Below are positions 10,572 to 21,200 of a stretch of DNA of 64,000 bases, piece by piece. The stretch is from Adiantum capillus-veneris (taxonomy: Eukaryota > Streptophyta > Polypodiopsida > Polypodiales > Pteridaceae). The notes under the pieces were generated by a model that saw only the letters and a program-made list of their open reading frames with translations, was not told the DNA's origin and ran no database searches. Each line of letters begins with the position of its first letter. The stretch's first letter is position 1. The stretch is from contig CM043964.1 in assembly GCA_014529385.2 (NCBI GenBank), positions 137,649,029 through 137,713,028 on the forward strand. Direction: 5' to 3'. The translations under genes and the position numbers were made by a program.

Positions 10572-12638
10572 CTAAATAACAGCAAGGGTATCACTTCTAA
10601 AACTCGCATCTAGTTGCAACATGTCATAGAGGGACACTTGTTGGAAGGTGTTCTTCAAGATTGTCTCCACTGTAAGGTTCTCTTTTTTTACCTGTTGTTT
10701 CTCTAGTACCTTGATCTTTTGTAGATCGGAAATTGCTTCCAAGAAAGCTTCATCAAGATCGGAGAGCAAAGATTTGGATTCTTGCTTGCCACTGGGTGAT
10801 GGCTTGTCAGCAGCTAAAGGCAGGGTATCCACTGTTGGGAGAATGTGTGGGGGAGTTGAACGTGTTGGAATACTAAGACCGAGGGCAGCTCTCTGGGCCC
10901 GAGTGAGGACACCCGATGGCTCCTCTACCAACTGCAGCTTATTTTGAGGGGTAACCACGTGGGTAGAAGGGGGTGGCTGAGGAATGGTGCTAACTGCTAT
11001 CAGATTGAGCTTGGGAAAGGTAAACTCATTCTCGCTTTGACTTGGGTTCGAAGCCGTGGATACACGAAGTTTAGGGCAATCCTTACTGTAGTGATCCTTT
11101 GTTTCAGGGCAATGACGGCAGGGAGAGGACCCTTTTGGCAGGGGGCATTTGCTTTGGTAATGCCCATATTCCCCGTATTTGTAGCACAAAATGGGCTGAT
11201 TCAATGGGCGAGTCGAAGGGCGAGGTGGTCCTTGCTCCTGGTGCATGGAGTTGGAGGTGGAAGCATAGAATCTTTGAGGTGATGAGGGAGCATGGGTACG
11301 ATAAAACCTCTGAGAGGGAAAAGTACTCTGCATACCTTGCATAGGAGGGGCTGTCAATAGAGGTGGCATGTGGTGTGGATGGCCACAGGGAGAAACCATA
11401 TTGGATGCCGGTGCTGCCCCTTGTTGAAGAGTATGACCAAGACTTTTCTGTATTTGTCGCAATCCCTTGAGGTAGTAGCAATCCTTGTCCTCATGACCAA
11501 ACTTTTCAAAGAAGTGGCAATAAACCCGAAGGGGACAGTCCTGTGGACGGTGTCCTAGAGAGCGACAGGAGCTGCACCATACCATAGCCTTAGTCTCCTG
11601 TTGAGCCCTAAGCTCTTCTAGCTCTCTCTTGATTTGATCCAAAGCATCGTGATGTGGGGGCTTCTCCTGTCTGAGGGAGATTGATTTCTCCTTTTGAAGA
11701 GCTCGTTGTAGTTTTAGGGCTTCAAGTTCCCTACGTAAAGAAGTCAATGGATCAGAAGGACTTTCCAAAAACACAAAGGGGGTCTCTATGTGAGGGGAGT
11801 TGGTGGACAGCTTCCTAGCCCCCTCTATCCTGGTAGCAACCGCGACAAACTCCTCCAGAGTGGTGTTGGGTCGGAGACTCTCTTGGAGTTTTTGCTAAGA
11901 AGTTTTGGGAATAGCCTTCTCCACCCACTTCTTAACCATAAATTCACCGGGTTGCTGGGGAAGCTTGGCAACTAGAGACTTGGTTTTAGTCATGAGTTCT
12001 GGAAAAGTCTCCTCTGACTGGAGCACCATGTTGGCTAACTCATCCAACACCTTTTCCCAGTAGTCACCTAGCCTGAATGCTGCACAGGACTGTTGTCTTA
12101 AAGCTGCCCAAGTTACAAAATGGTTCTCTGCAAACTAACTGTACCATTTATCTGCTAAGCCATCTAAGGTAGATGGAAAGAGTACTAAATAAGCATCTTC
12201 CTTGTTAAGATCACGACCTCTATAGAGAGATACAAACCTCCTTGCATGGTCGTCTGCTTCTTCCGAGGAGAGTCCCTTGAAGGTAGGAAACTTGATGTTT
12301 ACCTTGGCCAACACACTGGTCAACGCCTGCATGGCATGTTGCTCAATAGCTTGCTGTAACAAAATGGGGGAGAGATTCACTCGGAAAGGTGACCTGGAAG
12401 ATGTAGAACTTGATGAAAGAATGGATGAGGCTGTATGTGGAGGTATGGGTGATGAGGTTGGTGGACTTCTACTAGGTACCAAGGGTTGTCTTCTGTTGTA
12501 GTACTTCAGAGGACTCAATAGTGCGCTTTGAAGCTCTAATGACTGCCTTGTATGTGTCATGCAGTGACCACAAACCCAACCAAGATTTGGGCAAGACGAC
12601 CTTACACTGGCTGAACAGACTCGACTAGACCGGGGCAA
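10572..12638 (-). pseudogene. Gypsy gag with multiple zinc knuckles
   Basis: Two minus-strand frames. 12135-12638 gives the N-terminal part and start of the capsid (Ser/Pro-rich lead, then KINFPTFKGL-like and RFVSLYRGRDLNKEDAYLV text), and 10572-11774 gives the rest. Between them the frame is broken near 11895 and 12135. A charged coiled segment (about 11560-11770) precedes the knuckles CSSCRSLGHRPQDC (complete), CYKYGEYGHYQSKC (second Cys is Tyr) and CRHCPETKDHYSKDC (one residue longer than usual). Three or more knuckles is more than the one or two usual for gypsy gag. Confidence 0.8.
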
Positions 12639-12928
12639 GTGACTAGACCCCAGGCTGGACCAGGGACGAGGAGGGACTAGACCAGGGATGAGGAAGGACT
12701 AGTCTAGGGATGGGGAATGCCTAGATCAGGACGAGCTGGTTGGACCAGGGCGAGAGAGGACTAGGCCAGCTAGACCACGGTGAGAGAGGACCAGACCAGG
12801 AGGCTGCACACTGCAAGGCAAAGTAGGCAAAGCTAGGTAAAAAACCAGCTAGCTTCTGGATTTGTACCTCAACAAAGAGTGAGACTTCTAGTTGAGGTCC
12901 CACCGTGATCGCTAAAAATGAGAGCACT

Positions 12929-13473
12929 TATAGCGCAGATAGTGTGTCGTGCTCTCTACAGTGGGTGCTCCTCAGTGCTATGCGCGTGACAATCTCACTC
13001 AAACAATTGAAAACAAAGGAACAAAAGATAGCAACTGAACACACAGAGACCCAACATCAGACCATAACATAGGACTTGACTATCTCAAAGAACCGATACA
13101 GACTCTGGCGTAGCAGCACACTAAGCTCCAGCCCAGAACTCACGGGTACAATGGGGGTGTCGAGGCTCAGGTGTGCAGGGATGGTGTAGACATGCTATGT
13201 GTATAGACTCGCTACCTAGACAACAACACTAGACCATATATGAAGAAGATCCACCAACGGCTGATAAATGTCAGCCACCTAAGTCTATCTCCAAACTGAG
13301 TGGTGGTGGTGACCTGGCCACGATGTCCACTAGACCACCATTCGTATCCTTGCCACGTGTCACTGCCCAGCCCAGAGAGTTCGTCCAGTATGAACCAGAC
13401 CAGACCAACTGTACTAACTGTGTGAGTTGGTCTAACTGTGTGTCCTATGAAAGTGACACTATAGCCTGCTACA
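12929..13473 (-). repeat. 5' LTR of the gag-protease gypsy element
   Basis: 545 bp, paired with 8146-8688. Right end CTGCTACA is followed by TSD AAGTG (13474-13478). The minus-strand sequence just inside it (around 12880-12928) does not contain a canonical initiator-Met primer site, so the primer tRNA is unknown. Confidence 0.88.
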
Positions 13474-13543
13474 AAGTGAGCAGGCGTGTGCTGGAGCTGC
13501 TTGCGGCTAAGCCCGAGAGGATGCAAATTGCTCTTCTACCAAT
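13474..13543 (-). repeat. Right TSD and resumed copia 5' leader
   Basis: This starts with AAGTG and continues with the reverse complement of the outer element's leader (compare 2598-2665). It includes a degenerate primer site (TTGGTAGAAGAGC on the minus strand) beside the LTR. Confidence 0.8.
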
Positions 13544-13769
13544 TATTGGAATTAGGGTTGCAAGAAAACACACATAGATTGGAGAACGAAGGAAGCTCAA
13601 GGCACACAATAGAGAGTGTATTACTTAGTGTGCAATGGAAAAATTGATAGCCCTAGAATGATGGGCGTATATACAATGCACGGGGGGGAAAACCTCCTAA
13701 AGAGGGAAAAAATGCCCCGGCGGTCCTAAGTGTGTTCACACACATCACTACCACATGTATATGGTAACA
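13544..13769 (-). repeat. 5' LTR of inner copia element
   Basis: 226 bp, nearly identical in layout to 3360-3586. It contains a G-run at about 13682-13688 within the segment that reads CGGGG in the other copy. Confidence 0.88.
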
Positions 13770-14345
13770 AAATTGCTACATAAAGAGTTGGAGTCAAAGA
13801 TTATGTATGAGGAAGATGAAATGGAAACTTTCCTTGCTGGTGTCAAGGATATAAATGAGCAACTTATTTTCGCAGGCGAAGTCATTTCTGACAGCTCCCT
13901 TGTGCAAACTATTCTTGATCCACTTCATCCAAGTTACTTGGAGACTTATGACCCGAAAATATCCTGAAGTTTTCAAGTTTGATGCATTATGCACGTTGTT
14001 GTTGGAAGTGTCACTTTCCAATAAAAAGGGCTAAACAACGTGCCGGTGAACATGATTTTATTGATGCTCAAAGAAAGGTGGTAATAGCGATGTAGCCACT
14101 TCTCAGGGAAAAAAGAAGATGCGTTGCCATTATTGTAAAGCTAATGACCACTTGATCAAGCAGTATTCAAAATTGAAGGCAAAAGAGGCTAAGAAGAAAG
14201 AGGTTGGATCAACTACAGGGTCCATTACAAGTGCAACTATTGTAGAGTCTTCTATGAAATGAGATTGTGATGTTGATATAGATGCAGAGTGGGCTTTTAA
14301 TACAGAGTGTACTTATGATCCTGTTGTCCATGATGCATGCATGTC
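13770..14345 (+). pseudogene. Copia gag, C-terminal part, resumed after the nested insertions
   Basis: This continues the gag interrupted at 3359: KELESKIMYEEDEMETF, GVKDINEQL and SLVQTIL, then frameshifts. The knuckle near 14120-14180 reads CHYCKANDHLIKQYSK, with the last zinc-ligand Cys replaced by Tyr (the minus copy keeps Cys). It is followed by acidic text as in the minus copy. Confidence 0.82.
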
Positions 14346-14763
14346 AGTCGATGTAGATTCACATGTGGTATTTTGACAATGGTGCTACAAAGCACGTTAC
14401 CTCACATTGTGATTTTTTTAAATCTCTTGAATCTGTCCCTCATGGAAAAATTGTCACTTGTGCCAACAATGACTCTTATCTGGTTCAAGGAGTTGGAAAG
14501 ATTGTGCTTATTACTACAAATGGCAGTTCTTTCACACTTCTTGATGCATTTTATGTACCTGGGATCAAGAAGAATCTTTTGTTTGTATCTGCATTTGCTA
14601 GACTTGGACTTGTAGTCAAATTTGTGGATGACAAATGTACAGTATATGATCTCAATTTTGGTGATGAAATTGTTGCATATGGCATTTTATGCCGTCGGCT
14701 GTATAAACTCACTTTGTATGAGAAGTTTTTTTTTTTTTTTTCATGCAGTTGTGGATTCTAAGG
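14346..14763 (+). pseudogene. Copia aspartic protease
   Basis: The 132-codon frame has WYFDNGATKHVTSH in place of D-S-G-A, followed by VTCANN, GVGKIVL, FYVPGIKKNLL and VSAFARLGL in the usual copia order. It ends at a poly-T run (14726-14741) that disrupts the frame before the integrase. Confidence 0.82.
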
Positions 14764-15585
14764 CTATTTTAGATGCAAAACTTTGGCATGACGTTTTGGG
14801 CATGTGAATTTCGTCAGTTTGCTACGTTTGCGAAAATCTGATATGGTTGCTTCTTTGCCGTCTCTTGAAGCACATGTCAAACATGTTTGTGAAGGCTGTA
14901 TTTTGGGTAAGATGCAGCGTTCAAAGTTTCCAAAAGATGGTTCAACTAGGGCCACATGCAGGTTGCAGCTTGTGCATATTGATGTTTGTGGGCCCATGCA
15001 AACTCCGTCCTTGGGCCACCCTGTGTTCAAATCAAGGGGGTGAGTATATGTCTCATGAATTTAATGCATTTTTGGATAATCGTGGGATAAAACACCAGTG
15101 TACATTGCCATATACACCTTAGAAAAATGGTGTTGTTGAGAGGAAAAACAGGTCCATTACAAAAGTGCATGATGTATGGTCAAAACTCAAGCTTTGCCGC
15201 ATCATTTTGGCTTGAGTCCATCACGTGTGCCACTTATGTACTTAATAGGTGTCCAAAAGCTTTGCAATCTATGACTCCATATGAAGCATGGCATGATAGA
15301 AAGCCTTCTATTGAGCACATGTACGTTTTTGGTTGTTTGTCTTATGCTTTGATGCTACAAACGCAGCGCAAAAAGTGGATGATAAGGCTATCAAATTTAT
15401 TGTTGCTGGTTATAGTGCTAAAAGCAAAGGTTACAAGTTTTATCATCCACAAAAAAAGGGTATGTCACGGGATGTTGTGTTTGTGGAAGATTCTGTTCAG
15501 CCCTTGTATTAGAGACAGTAATGTAAGCTCACATGGCATTTATACACTTTGTTGCCTCTTTTCAGTGGTGGAAGTTCGAATGTAA
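14764..15585 (+). pseudogene. Copia integrase with internal deletion
   Basis: The zinc-end HVCEGCILGKMQRSKF and the core start LVHIDVCGPM are present (first catalytic D kept). The text then jumps from SLGH directly to VFKSRGGEYMSHEFNAFL, so about 45-50 residues of the core, including the FIDDYSR region, are deleted near 15020. Later come FWLESITCATYVLNRCP, MTPYEAWHDRKPSIEHM and IVAGYSAKSKGYK-like text in shifted frames. Confidence 0.82.
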
Positions 15586-15738
15586 ATTCCAATGAGGCAA
15601 ATGTACAACCTCTGGGGGTTTCTGAAAATGTTACAGATCAGCCTATTACTGACATAGATGCACATGGTGTACTTGATGAGGAAAGGGTTGAGAATGAGTA
15701 GGCAACATTGGTAGGTTGTCAAGAGGATTTTTTGCTAC

Positions 15739-16200
15739 TTGAGTAGAACTTTACATCTTGGCTTGTTTTATCCCAAGGGGGGATCATTGCCGCCAGATTT
15801 ACATGCTTTTTTGGACTTAGATTGGGCTAGTTGTTTTGACACGCGAGTGTCCACAAGTGGTTTTTGTTTCATGCTCGACAATCCATGTTATTCATGGTTA
15901 AGCAAGAAGAAAACTATTGTGACCACTTCTAGTTGTGAGGTTGCGTATAGGACAGTCTTCATAGCTACGGTTGAGTGTGTATGTCTCAGACGCCTTATGG
16001 ATCATTTGGGTGTTGAACAAGACACTGCCAACACTATCTACACTGACAGTCAAAGCACATTGGCAGTTGCGAGAGGAACCCAAGTTTTCATGCTCCCACA
16101 AAGCACATTGAGGTGCATTACCACTATGTCAGGGAGAGGCTCTTAGTAGAAGAGATCAACTTGGCTTATGTGCCAACACAGGCAACCTTGCAGATCTTTT
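15739..16200 (+). pseudogene. Copia RNase H; RT deleted upstream
   Basis: DLDWASCFDTRVSTSGFCFM, SWLSKKKTIVTTSSCEVAYR and IYTDSQSTLAVAR identify the RNase H; all of its acidic motifs look usable. Only about 150 bp separate it from the integrase C-terminus, too little for an RT of about 250 residues, so RT has been lost by deletion. A frameshift near 16080 precedes the C-terminal HYHYVRERLL. Confidence 0.85.
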
Positions 16201-16341
16201 CACAAAAGCATTGTCTCATGCGAAGCTTTCTGCAAAGCTTTGGGACTCCCCTTTGTGGAATGATCATGTCCTCACAAGGCATGTCACTTCCCTATACTCT
16301 ACGTGCGAGGTCTCGTTCACCGCATCACTCTCGGGGGGATT

Positions 16342-16575
16342 TGTTACCATATACATGTGGTAGTGGTAGTGATGTGTGTGAACACACTTAGGAACGCCGA
16401 GGCATTTTTCCCTCACGAGGAGGTTTTTCCCCTCGTACATTTTATATATGCCCATCACTCTAGGGCTATCTTATCTTTCCATTTCACACTAAGTAATATA
16501 CTCTCTGTTGTGTGCCTTGAGCTTCCTTCGTCTTCTCTTATTTGTGTGTGTTTTCCTGCAACCCTAATTCCAACA
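16342..16575 (+). repeat. 3' LTR of outer copia element
   Basis: 234 bp, preceded by the purine tract TCGGGGGGATT and followed by TTCAA (TSD). It contains a small GTAGTG repeat gain relative to 2370-2597. Confidence 0.9.
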
Positions 16576-16580
16576 TTCAA

Positions 16581-18056
16581 GTCACTCAAGGTCTGGAGCA
16601 AAGGAAGCTAGAAAAACCAGAATTCTTAGAGGCCAGAACCATTCAAAAGCTTTTGTCTATTATTTCAATATCCTAGACAACAACACTCCCAAAAATTGAC
16701 CATGGTATTTAGAACGCTGAGAAGGAAGCGTTGCAAGTGAGAGCAGACTCCATGGATGCTGATAGATAGGATCTAGAAATGGAACAATCTCAAAAAGAAC
16801 CAACTAATGTTCCATTCAGTTTCCATTAGCAAAGGAACCAAGAAGGAAAGCATATCCATGGCAGTACAAAGACAATTATTCTGAAGGAAGATCTTCCAAT
16901 TCTAAGATAAGCTCGAGGATTAAGGAAGATGAGATATGTGTGAAGGTATGTGAGAGAATACAAAAACTCACAATAGAACTGGATGATATCAAGAAGATTT
17001 TTCATGAAGCAGAGAAGTTCATAAAAAAATATATGCAAAAAGAGTGTGAAGCAATGACAGTGGACTAGCCAGACATCAAAGATGATGAAGTACTAGTTAT
17101 AAAAATTGATTACAATGTACGACACTAGCGAGAGTCATTTTTAGGAGTAATCCTTGAAAGGGCAGACGGTGTGAACAATCTAAGAGAACACACCAGGCAA
17201 AAGTTGGGAATTCATGAGATGAATCCCATCACAACATTTCAAATCAAAATGGATGATCAAAGAGTCCTACAAGCCATTGGGAGCTGGTAGAAAATCTCCA
17301 AATAAAGGTAGGATCTAAAAAAATTAAAACTATTTTTTTGGCCATGAAGGTACAAAGCACCTATAGCATGTTTCTAGGGAGACCTTGGTTAAGGAATGTG
17401 GGATCCATTCACGACTATGCAAGCTAGAAACTCACAATATAGGGGCCACACCAAAGAATTTTTATCCAGATCAACAATACCAGAACTTCAAAAAAGGCAA
17501 TGAGATTAGAAGAGCTATGCAAAAAATATTGGAACAAAGAAAATAAAGAGAATGCTTGCTTCTATGAACATATTTCCAATAGCAAATATTGACCTGCATG
17601 CATTCCTTTTGGATCAGAAAAGGGCTTAAGAAAAATAATAGCAATATCTTGAAAGCTTTACAAAAATGAACCAGGGAGAAAGACCAATATGCCTCGATTG
17701 TAGAGCCTTAGAAGAGGCAACAAATAGGGCACCGGGAATGGCCAGTTAAGACAATACTAGAGCTTTAGAATGAGTATGAATCAAGCAACATGAATGGCCA
17801 TTTCAGATATTGCTAACATGAAATTTAGACATTAGAATGCACAATCACCAGAAGGGAGTGGTCACTTGATATCTAAAAAAATCCTATACCAGCCAATTTA
17901 AACTCTCTACACAATGAATATGGAGCATGTATAACGATAAAAAAAGAGGAAGAGTCAAGCCAGAACGAAGGGAGGAGGGACTCCTAACTGGTTACTGCCA
18001 GATGACCAAGAAGTTGAAGATGTAACCTAAGAATAGAAGTAGATCCAAAGGTAGTT
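16581..18056 (+). pseudogene. Degenerate gag/protease part of a Tat-like gypsy element
   Basis: Stop-ridden plus-strand sequence, Gln/Lys/Glu-rich in all frames. Around 17215-17400 short stretches resemble the protease-to-RT spacer of Tat-like elements, but I cannot place a catalytic D-T/S-G-A. Identity is inferred mainly from the clear RT that follows. Confidence 0.45.
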
Positions 18057-18760
18057 AAATAAAAATACAAAAAGATTTTTCAAAAGTACAAAGATGTTTT
18101 TGCATGGGAACACAATGATTTGAAGGGACTAGACCCAAAGGTCTGTCAGCATTGAATACCACTAAAAGATGATGCTCTACTAGTTAGACTCTAAAGGTAC
18201 ATGATGAATCCCAATTATGCAAAGAAGGTCAAAGAAGAAATTGATAACCTTCTAAAAGCTTGATTCATCACAGAAGTAGCAAGCAACAACAATTGGTTGT
18301 TTCCTATTGTGGTGACACCAAAGAAGAATGGTAAACATAGAGTCTATGTAGATTATAGGAAGTCAAATTCTCAAACAATTAAAGATCCATTTCCTCTACC
18401 ATTTACTGACATGATGTTAGATGAGATAACTGGGCATGAAATGTTTAGCTTTCTAGATGGATACAACGGCTATAATCATTTAAAAATAGCTCCAAAAGAT
18501 AGACCCAAGACAACCTTTATCAGTGAATGGGGAGCTTTCATGTACTTAGTCATGCCATTCAAATTATTTAATGCTCCGACCACATTTCAAAAGTGTATGA
18601 TGGAGAGTTTCAACAAATTTTCGCTTAAGTTCTTAGCAGTATTTGTGGACAACTTTACCCTCTTCTCAATGGAAGATATGCATTGATTATTTTTAGAAAT
18701 GGTTTTTGAGAGATGCAGAGAGAAGAAAATACATATGAACCCTTTCAAGTCTGCATTCAT
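18057..18760 (+). pseudogene. Gypsy (Tat-like) reverse transcriptase, inactive
   Basis: The motif series is in order: DVFAWEHNDLKGLDPKVCQH, then PIVVTPKKNGKHRVYVDYRK, TIKDPFPLPFTDMMLDE, FSFLDGYNGYNHLKIAP, TTFISEWGAFMYLVMPF and NAPTTFQKCM. The active-site segment reads FVDNFTLFS where F/YxDDxxVFS is expected, so one catalytic Asp is Asn. Several in-frame stops occur both before 18297 and after 18686. The DLKGLDPKVCQH motif is shared with E1 (near 53865) and E2 (near 58385), placing all three in one broad lineage. Confidence 0.88.
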
Positions 18761-18837
18761 GGCTCATGCATGGTATGGAAGGTCAACTATTAGGCCACGT
18801 AGTTTCTAGAAATGGCATTGAAATGGCTAAAGACAAA

Positions 18838-19395
18838 ATCAGAAGTGTCCAGCAAGCCATAGCACCTTCCAATGTGTTTGAACTAAGATCTTTTATGGGA
18901 TATGCTAACTTATACAAAATATTTTTTTCATATGTTTGTAGAAAAAGCATTAGCATCATGTGAATTAACTCAAAAAGGTGTTAAGTATCTCTGGTCCCTC
19001 GAATGTGAAGCAGTCTTCTAGTCACTGAAAGTAGCTATCAACAAAAAACTAGTACATCATTAAGTATGTTTGGTCCCTCAAATGTGAAGCATCAGAAGTG
19101 TCCAGCAAGCTAGAGAACCTTCCAATGTGTTTAAACTAAGCTCTTTTATGGGATATGCTAACCTATACAAAATATTTTTCATATGTTTCTAGAAAAAAGC
19201 ATTACCATCATATGAATTAACTCATAATGGTGTTAAGTATCTCTAGTCCCTTGAATGTGAAGCAGTCTTCCAGTCATCACTGAAAGTAGCTATTAGTGCA
19301 AAACTAGTACATCGTTAAGTATTTTTGGTCCCTCAAATGTGAAGCTGTCTTCTAGTCACTAAAAGTAGCTATCAACACAAAACCAATACATCGCC
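18838..19395 (+). repeat. Tandem duplication inside RT/RNase H
   Basis: A unit starting ATCAGAAGTGTCCAGCAAGC at 18838 recurs at 19091 (period 253 bp). A third, partial copy of its second half begins near 19320. The copies differ by scattered substitutions and small indels, so the duplication is not recent. It duplicates the RT thumb / connection region (FELRSFMGYANLY). Confidence 0.85.
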
Positions 19396-19800
19396 AACCA
19401 AACTGGGAAGTAAATTTTTTTGTACATGTTGATGCATGTGGGATGGCGATGGGTGCTATAATAGCACAACGTGAAGGCAGAATGGATTATCCAGTGTATT
19501 TTGCAAGTCGAAGGTTCTCAACAAGGCAGAGTAGGGATATTTGACCATAGAGAGGAAAACTTTGGGAATGGTCTTTAGTGCTACTAAGTTCAAATATCAT
19601 TTTCCAGGAAAATTATTTCATTTTTACATGGATCATCAAGCTTTATTATATATGATCAACAAAGTAGTCATCCAAGGAAGACTAATAAGATGGATATGTT
19701 TCTATTGGATTTTGAGTTCAAGAGAGAGATTTCATAAGCCTAGAAAAAACCATTGTGACACTAATTTTTTGTCCAAAGCACTGAAGGAATCTCATTAACA
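19396..19800 (+). pseudogene. Gypsy RNase H domain
   Basis: VDACGMAMGAI, YPVYFASRR, then TIERKTLGMVFSATKFKYHF and FYMDHQALLYMINK give the usual RNase H series. The catalytic D, E and D appear kept, but stops divide the frame (for example before 19541). From 19790 to 20020 a short segment around ATGGATG...GAATTATTTCAAACTA is duplicated with about 176 bp spacing. Confidence 0.82.
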
Positions 19801-20027
19801 TCACTAATGGATGAACCAATGGATGTTGAATTATTTCAAACTACAATTGCTGACTTGAATGACAAGAAATTTAAGATTTCTTTACAGTAAGGGAGCCTAC
19901 CCAACAAATGGTCGCACATGGATTTTCTATCGAAAGCATTGAAGGAATCTAATTAACATCACTAAGGGATGAACCAATGGATGCTGAATTATTTCAAACT
20001 ACGACTGCTGAACAAACTAAATCTTGA

Positions 20028-21200
20028 ATGACAAGAACTTTAAGATTTCTTGTAGCAAGGGAGCCTACCAGACAATTGGTCTCGCAGGAGGTCAATAAGA
20101 AGGTATTCATACTCAAGAGTCTGAAATTTACACTAATGGAAGGATATGTTTATAGATTGGGATTAAGTGGGGTGTTAAGGAGATATGTACCACTTCAAGC
20201 CAGAATGCAAATAATCACTGAGGCTCATAGTAAGAGTTCTAGAGGACATTTCTCCACTATAATCACTCAATAGAAAATCCTACACATTGGACTATGATGG
20301 CAAAGTATGATGGAAGATGTTCGAACATTTTGTAAAACATGTGATATTTAGTAGAGCATGGGCATACCCATTGCAATAGATATGACACCATTAACCCCCA
20401 TTCAACCCTTAGAGGTATTCATGAAGTGGAGATTAGACTTCATGGGAAGGTGACATCCAGAAAGAACAAGTACATTGTCATGGAAACATGCTATGTAAGC
20501 AAATGGGTTGAAGCCCGACTTCCAAAATAACACAACAAAATCCATAGGTAGGTTCATTCATGAACATATCATCTGTTGATATGGTTGTTTGGAAATAGTT
20601 TGAGACCAGGGAAGTCATTTCATGAAAGAAACTAAACTGAAATAGTTTCATGAATGAGGCTATTCAAATTCTAACTGAAACTGTTACCATAAAGCATTGA
20701 AATCAACATCTTACTATCCTAAATGCAATGGCCAGGCTGAAAGTACTAATCAGATTGTCACCAAAATTTTCAAGGAGCCTCATAATAACTAGGATGTCAA
20801 GCTTCAAACTGCACTATGGGTCTACAGAGTAGTCTACAAAATCACTACTGGAATGAAACCTTTCAGAATGGTGTATGGAACATAGACAGTCCATTGGAAT
20901 TTGCAATTCCCAATTTAAGAGTCATTGTTGAGAATGGTTTGGAGTATAACACTAATCTGAAGAAAAGACTCGAGGATTTATTGAAGCTAGGCAAAATCAG
21001 ACAAAGAGAAATGTTGGAGAAAGAGGTATTACAACAAAGGAGGAAGTATTGGCATGATAGTAAGCTGAAGGTTTGAGAATTTTAGAAGGGGGATTTAGTC
21101 TTACTTTATCAGCCTAAACTAGGACCTAAGAAGCCAAATCTGAAAATTGCTTGGTTTGGACTGGGTCTTTTCTAATGCTATAGTAAAGCTCAAGGACTTA
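20028..21200 (+). pseudogene. Gypsy integrase, fragmentary
   Basis: The linker (GYVYRLGLSGVLRRYV), a single HHCC-type region (EAHSKSSRGHFS, GLWW, KTCDI), traces of the core (DFMG; H. PKCNGQAEST-like text near 20730) and the C-terminal part (LKLGKIRQREMLEKEVLQQR, LVLLYQPKLGPKKPNLKIAW) can be read in shifting frames. Stops and small deletions are frequent. This is the last recognisable part of the element. No 3' LTR was found. Confidence 0.78.

Larger units (their letters stand above)
8146..13473 (-). mobile_element. Non-autonomous Ty3/gypsy element (gag and protease only)
   Basis: Direct LTRs lie at 8146-8688 and 12929-13473. They start TGTAGCGCAG (TATAGCGCAG on the right) and end GCCTGCTACA (CCTACTATA on the left), with a perfect 5-bp TSD AAGTG. 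The internal region (about 4.2 kb) holds gag with several zinc knuckles and one aspartic protease on the minus strand. No reverse transcriptase, RNase H or integrase can be read. Where pol should be there is a G-rich minisatellite and featureless sequence. It could only have moved using enzymes from another element. It is the innermost of three nested insertions. Confidence 0.88.
3360..13769 (-). mobile_element. Inner Ty1/copia retrotransposon inserted in the gag of a relative
   Basis: Minus-strand LTRs lie at 3360-3586 (3') and 13544-13769 (5'), of the same family as the outer element but in opposite orientation. The target sites GCATT (3355-3359) and AAATT (13770-13774) are an imperfect 5-bp TSD, and the outer gag reads coherently across them. 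The primer-site region beside the right LTR reads TTGGTAGAAGAGC on the minus strand. All copia domains are present in order (gag, PR, INT, RT, RNase H) but decayed. A gypsy element (8146-13473) sits in its 5' untranslated region. Confidence 0.9.
2370..16575 (+). mobile_element. Outer Ty1/copia retrotransposon, nested host of two insertions
   Basis: LTRs at 2370-2597 and 16342-16575 share the ends TGTTACCATATACATGTGG...CCCTAATTCCAACA. Flanking 5-bp sequences are CTCAA (2365-2369) and TTCAA (16576-16580), a TSD with one mismatch. The 5' LTR is followed by a primer site like TTGGTATTAGAGC and the 3' LTR is preceded by a GGGGGGAT purine tract. Gag is split by a minus-strand copia (3360-13769). 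After it resume gag, protease, a shortened integrase and RNase H. The reverse transcriptase is missing altogether (deleted between about 15700 and 15760), so the copy is dead. Confidence 0.9.
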
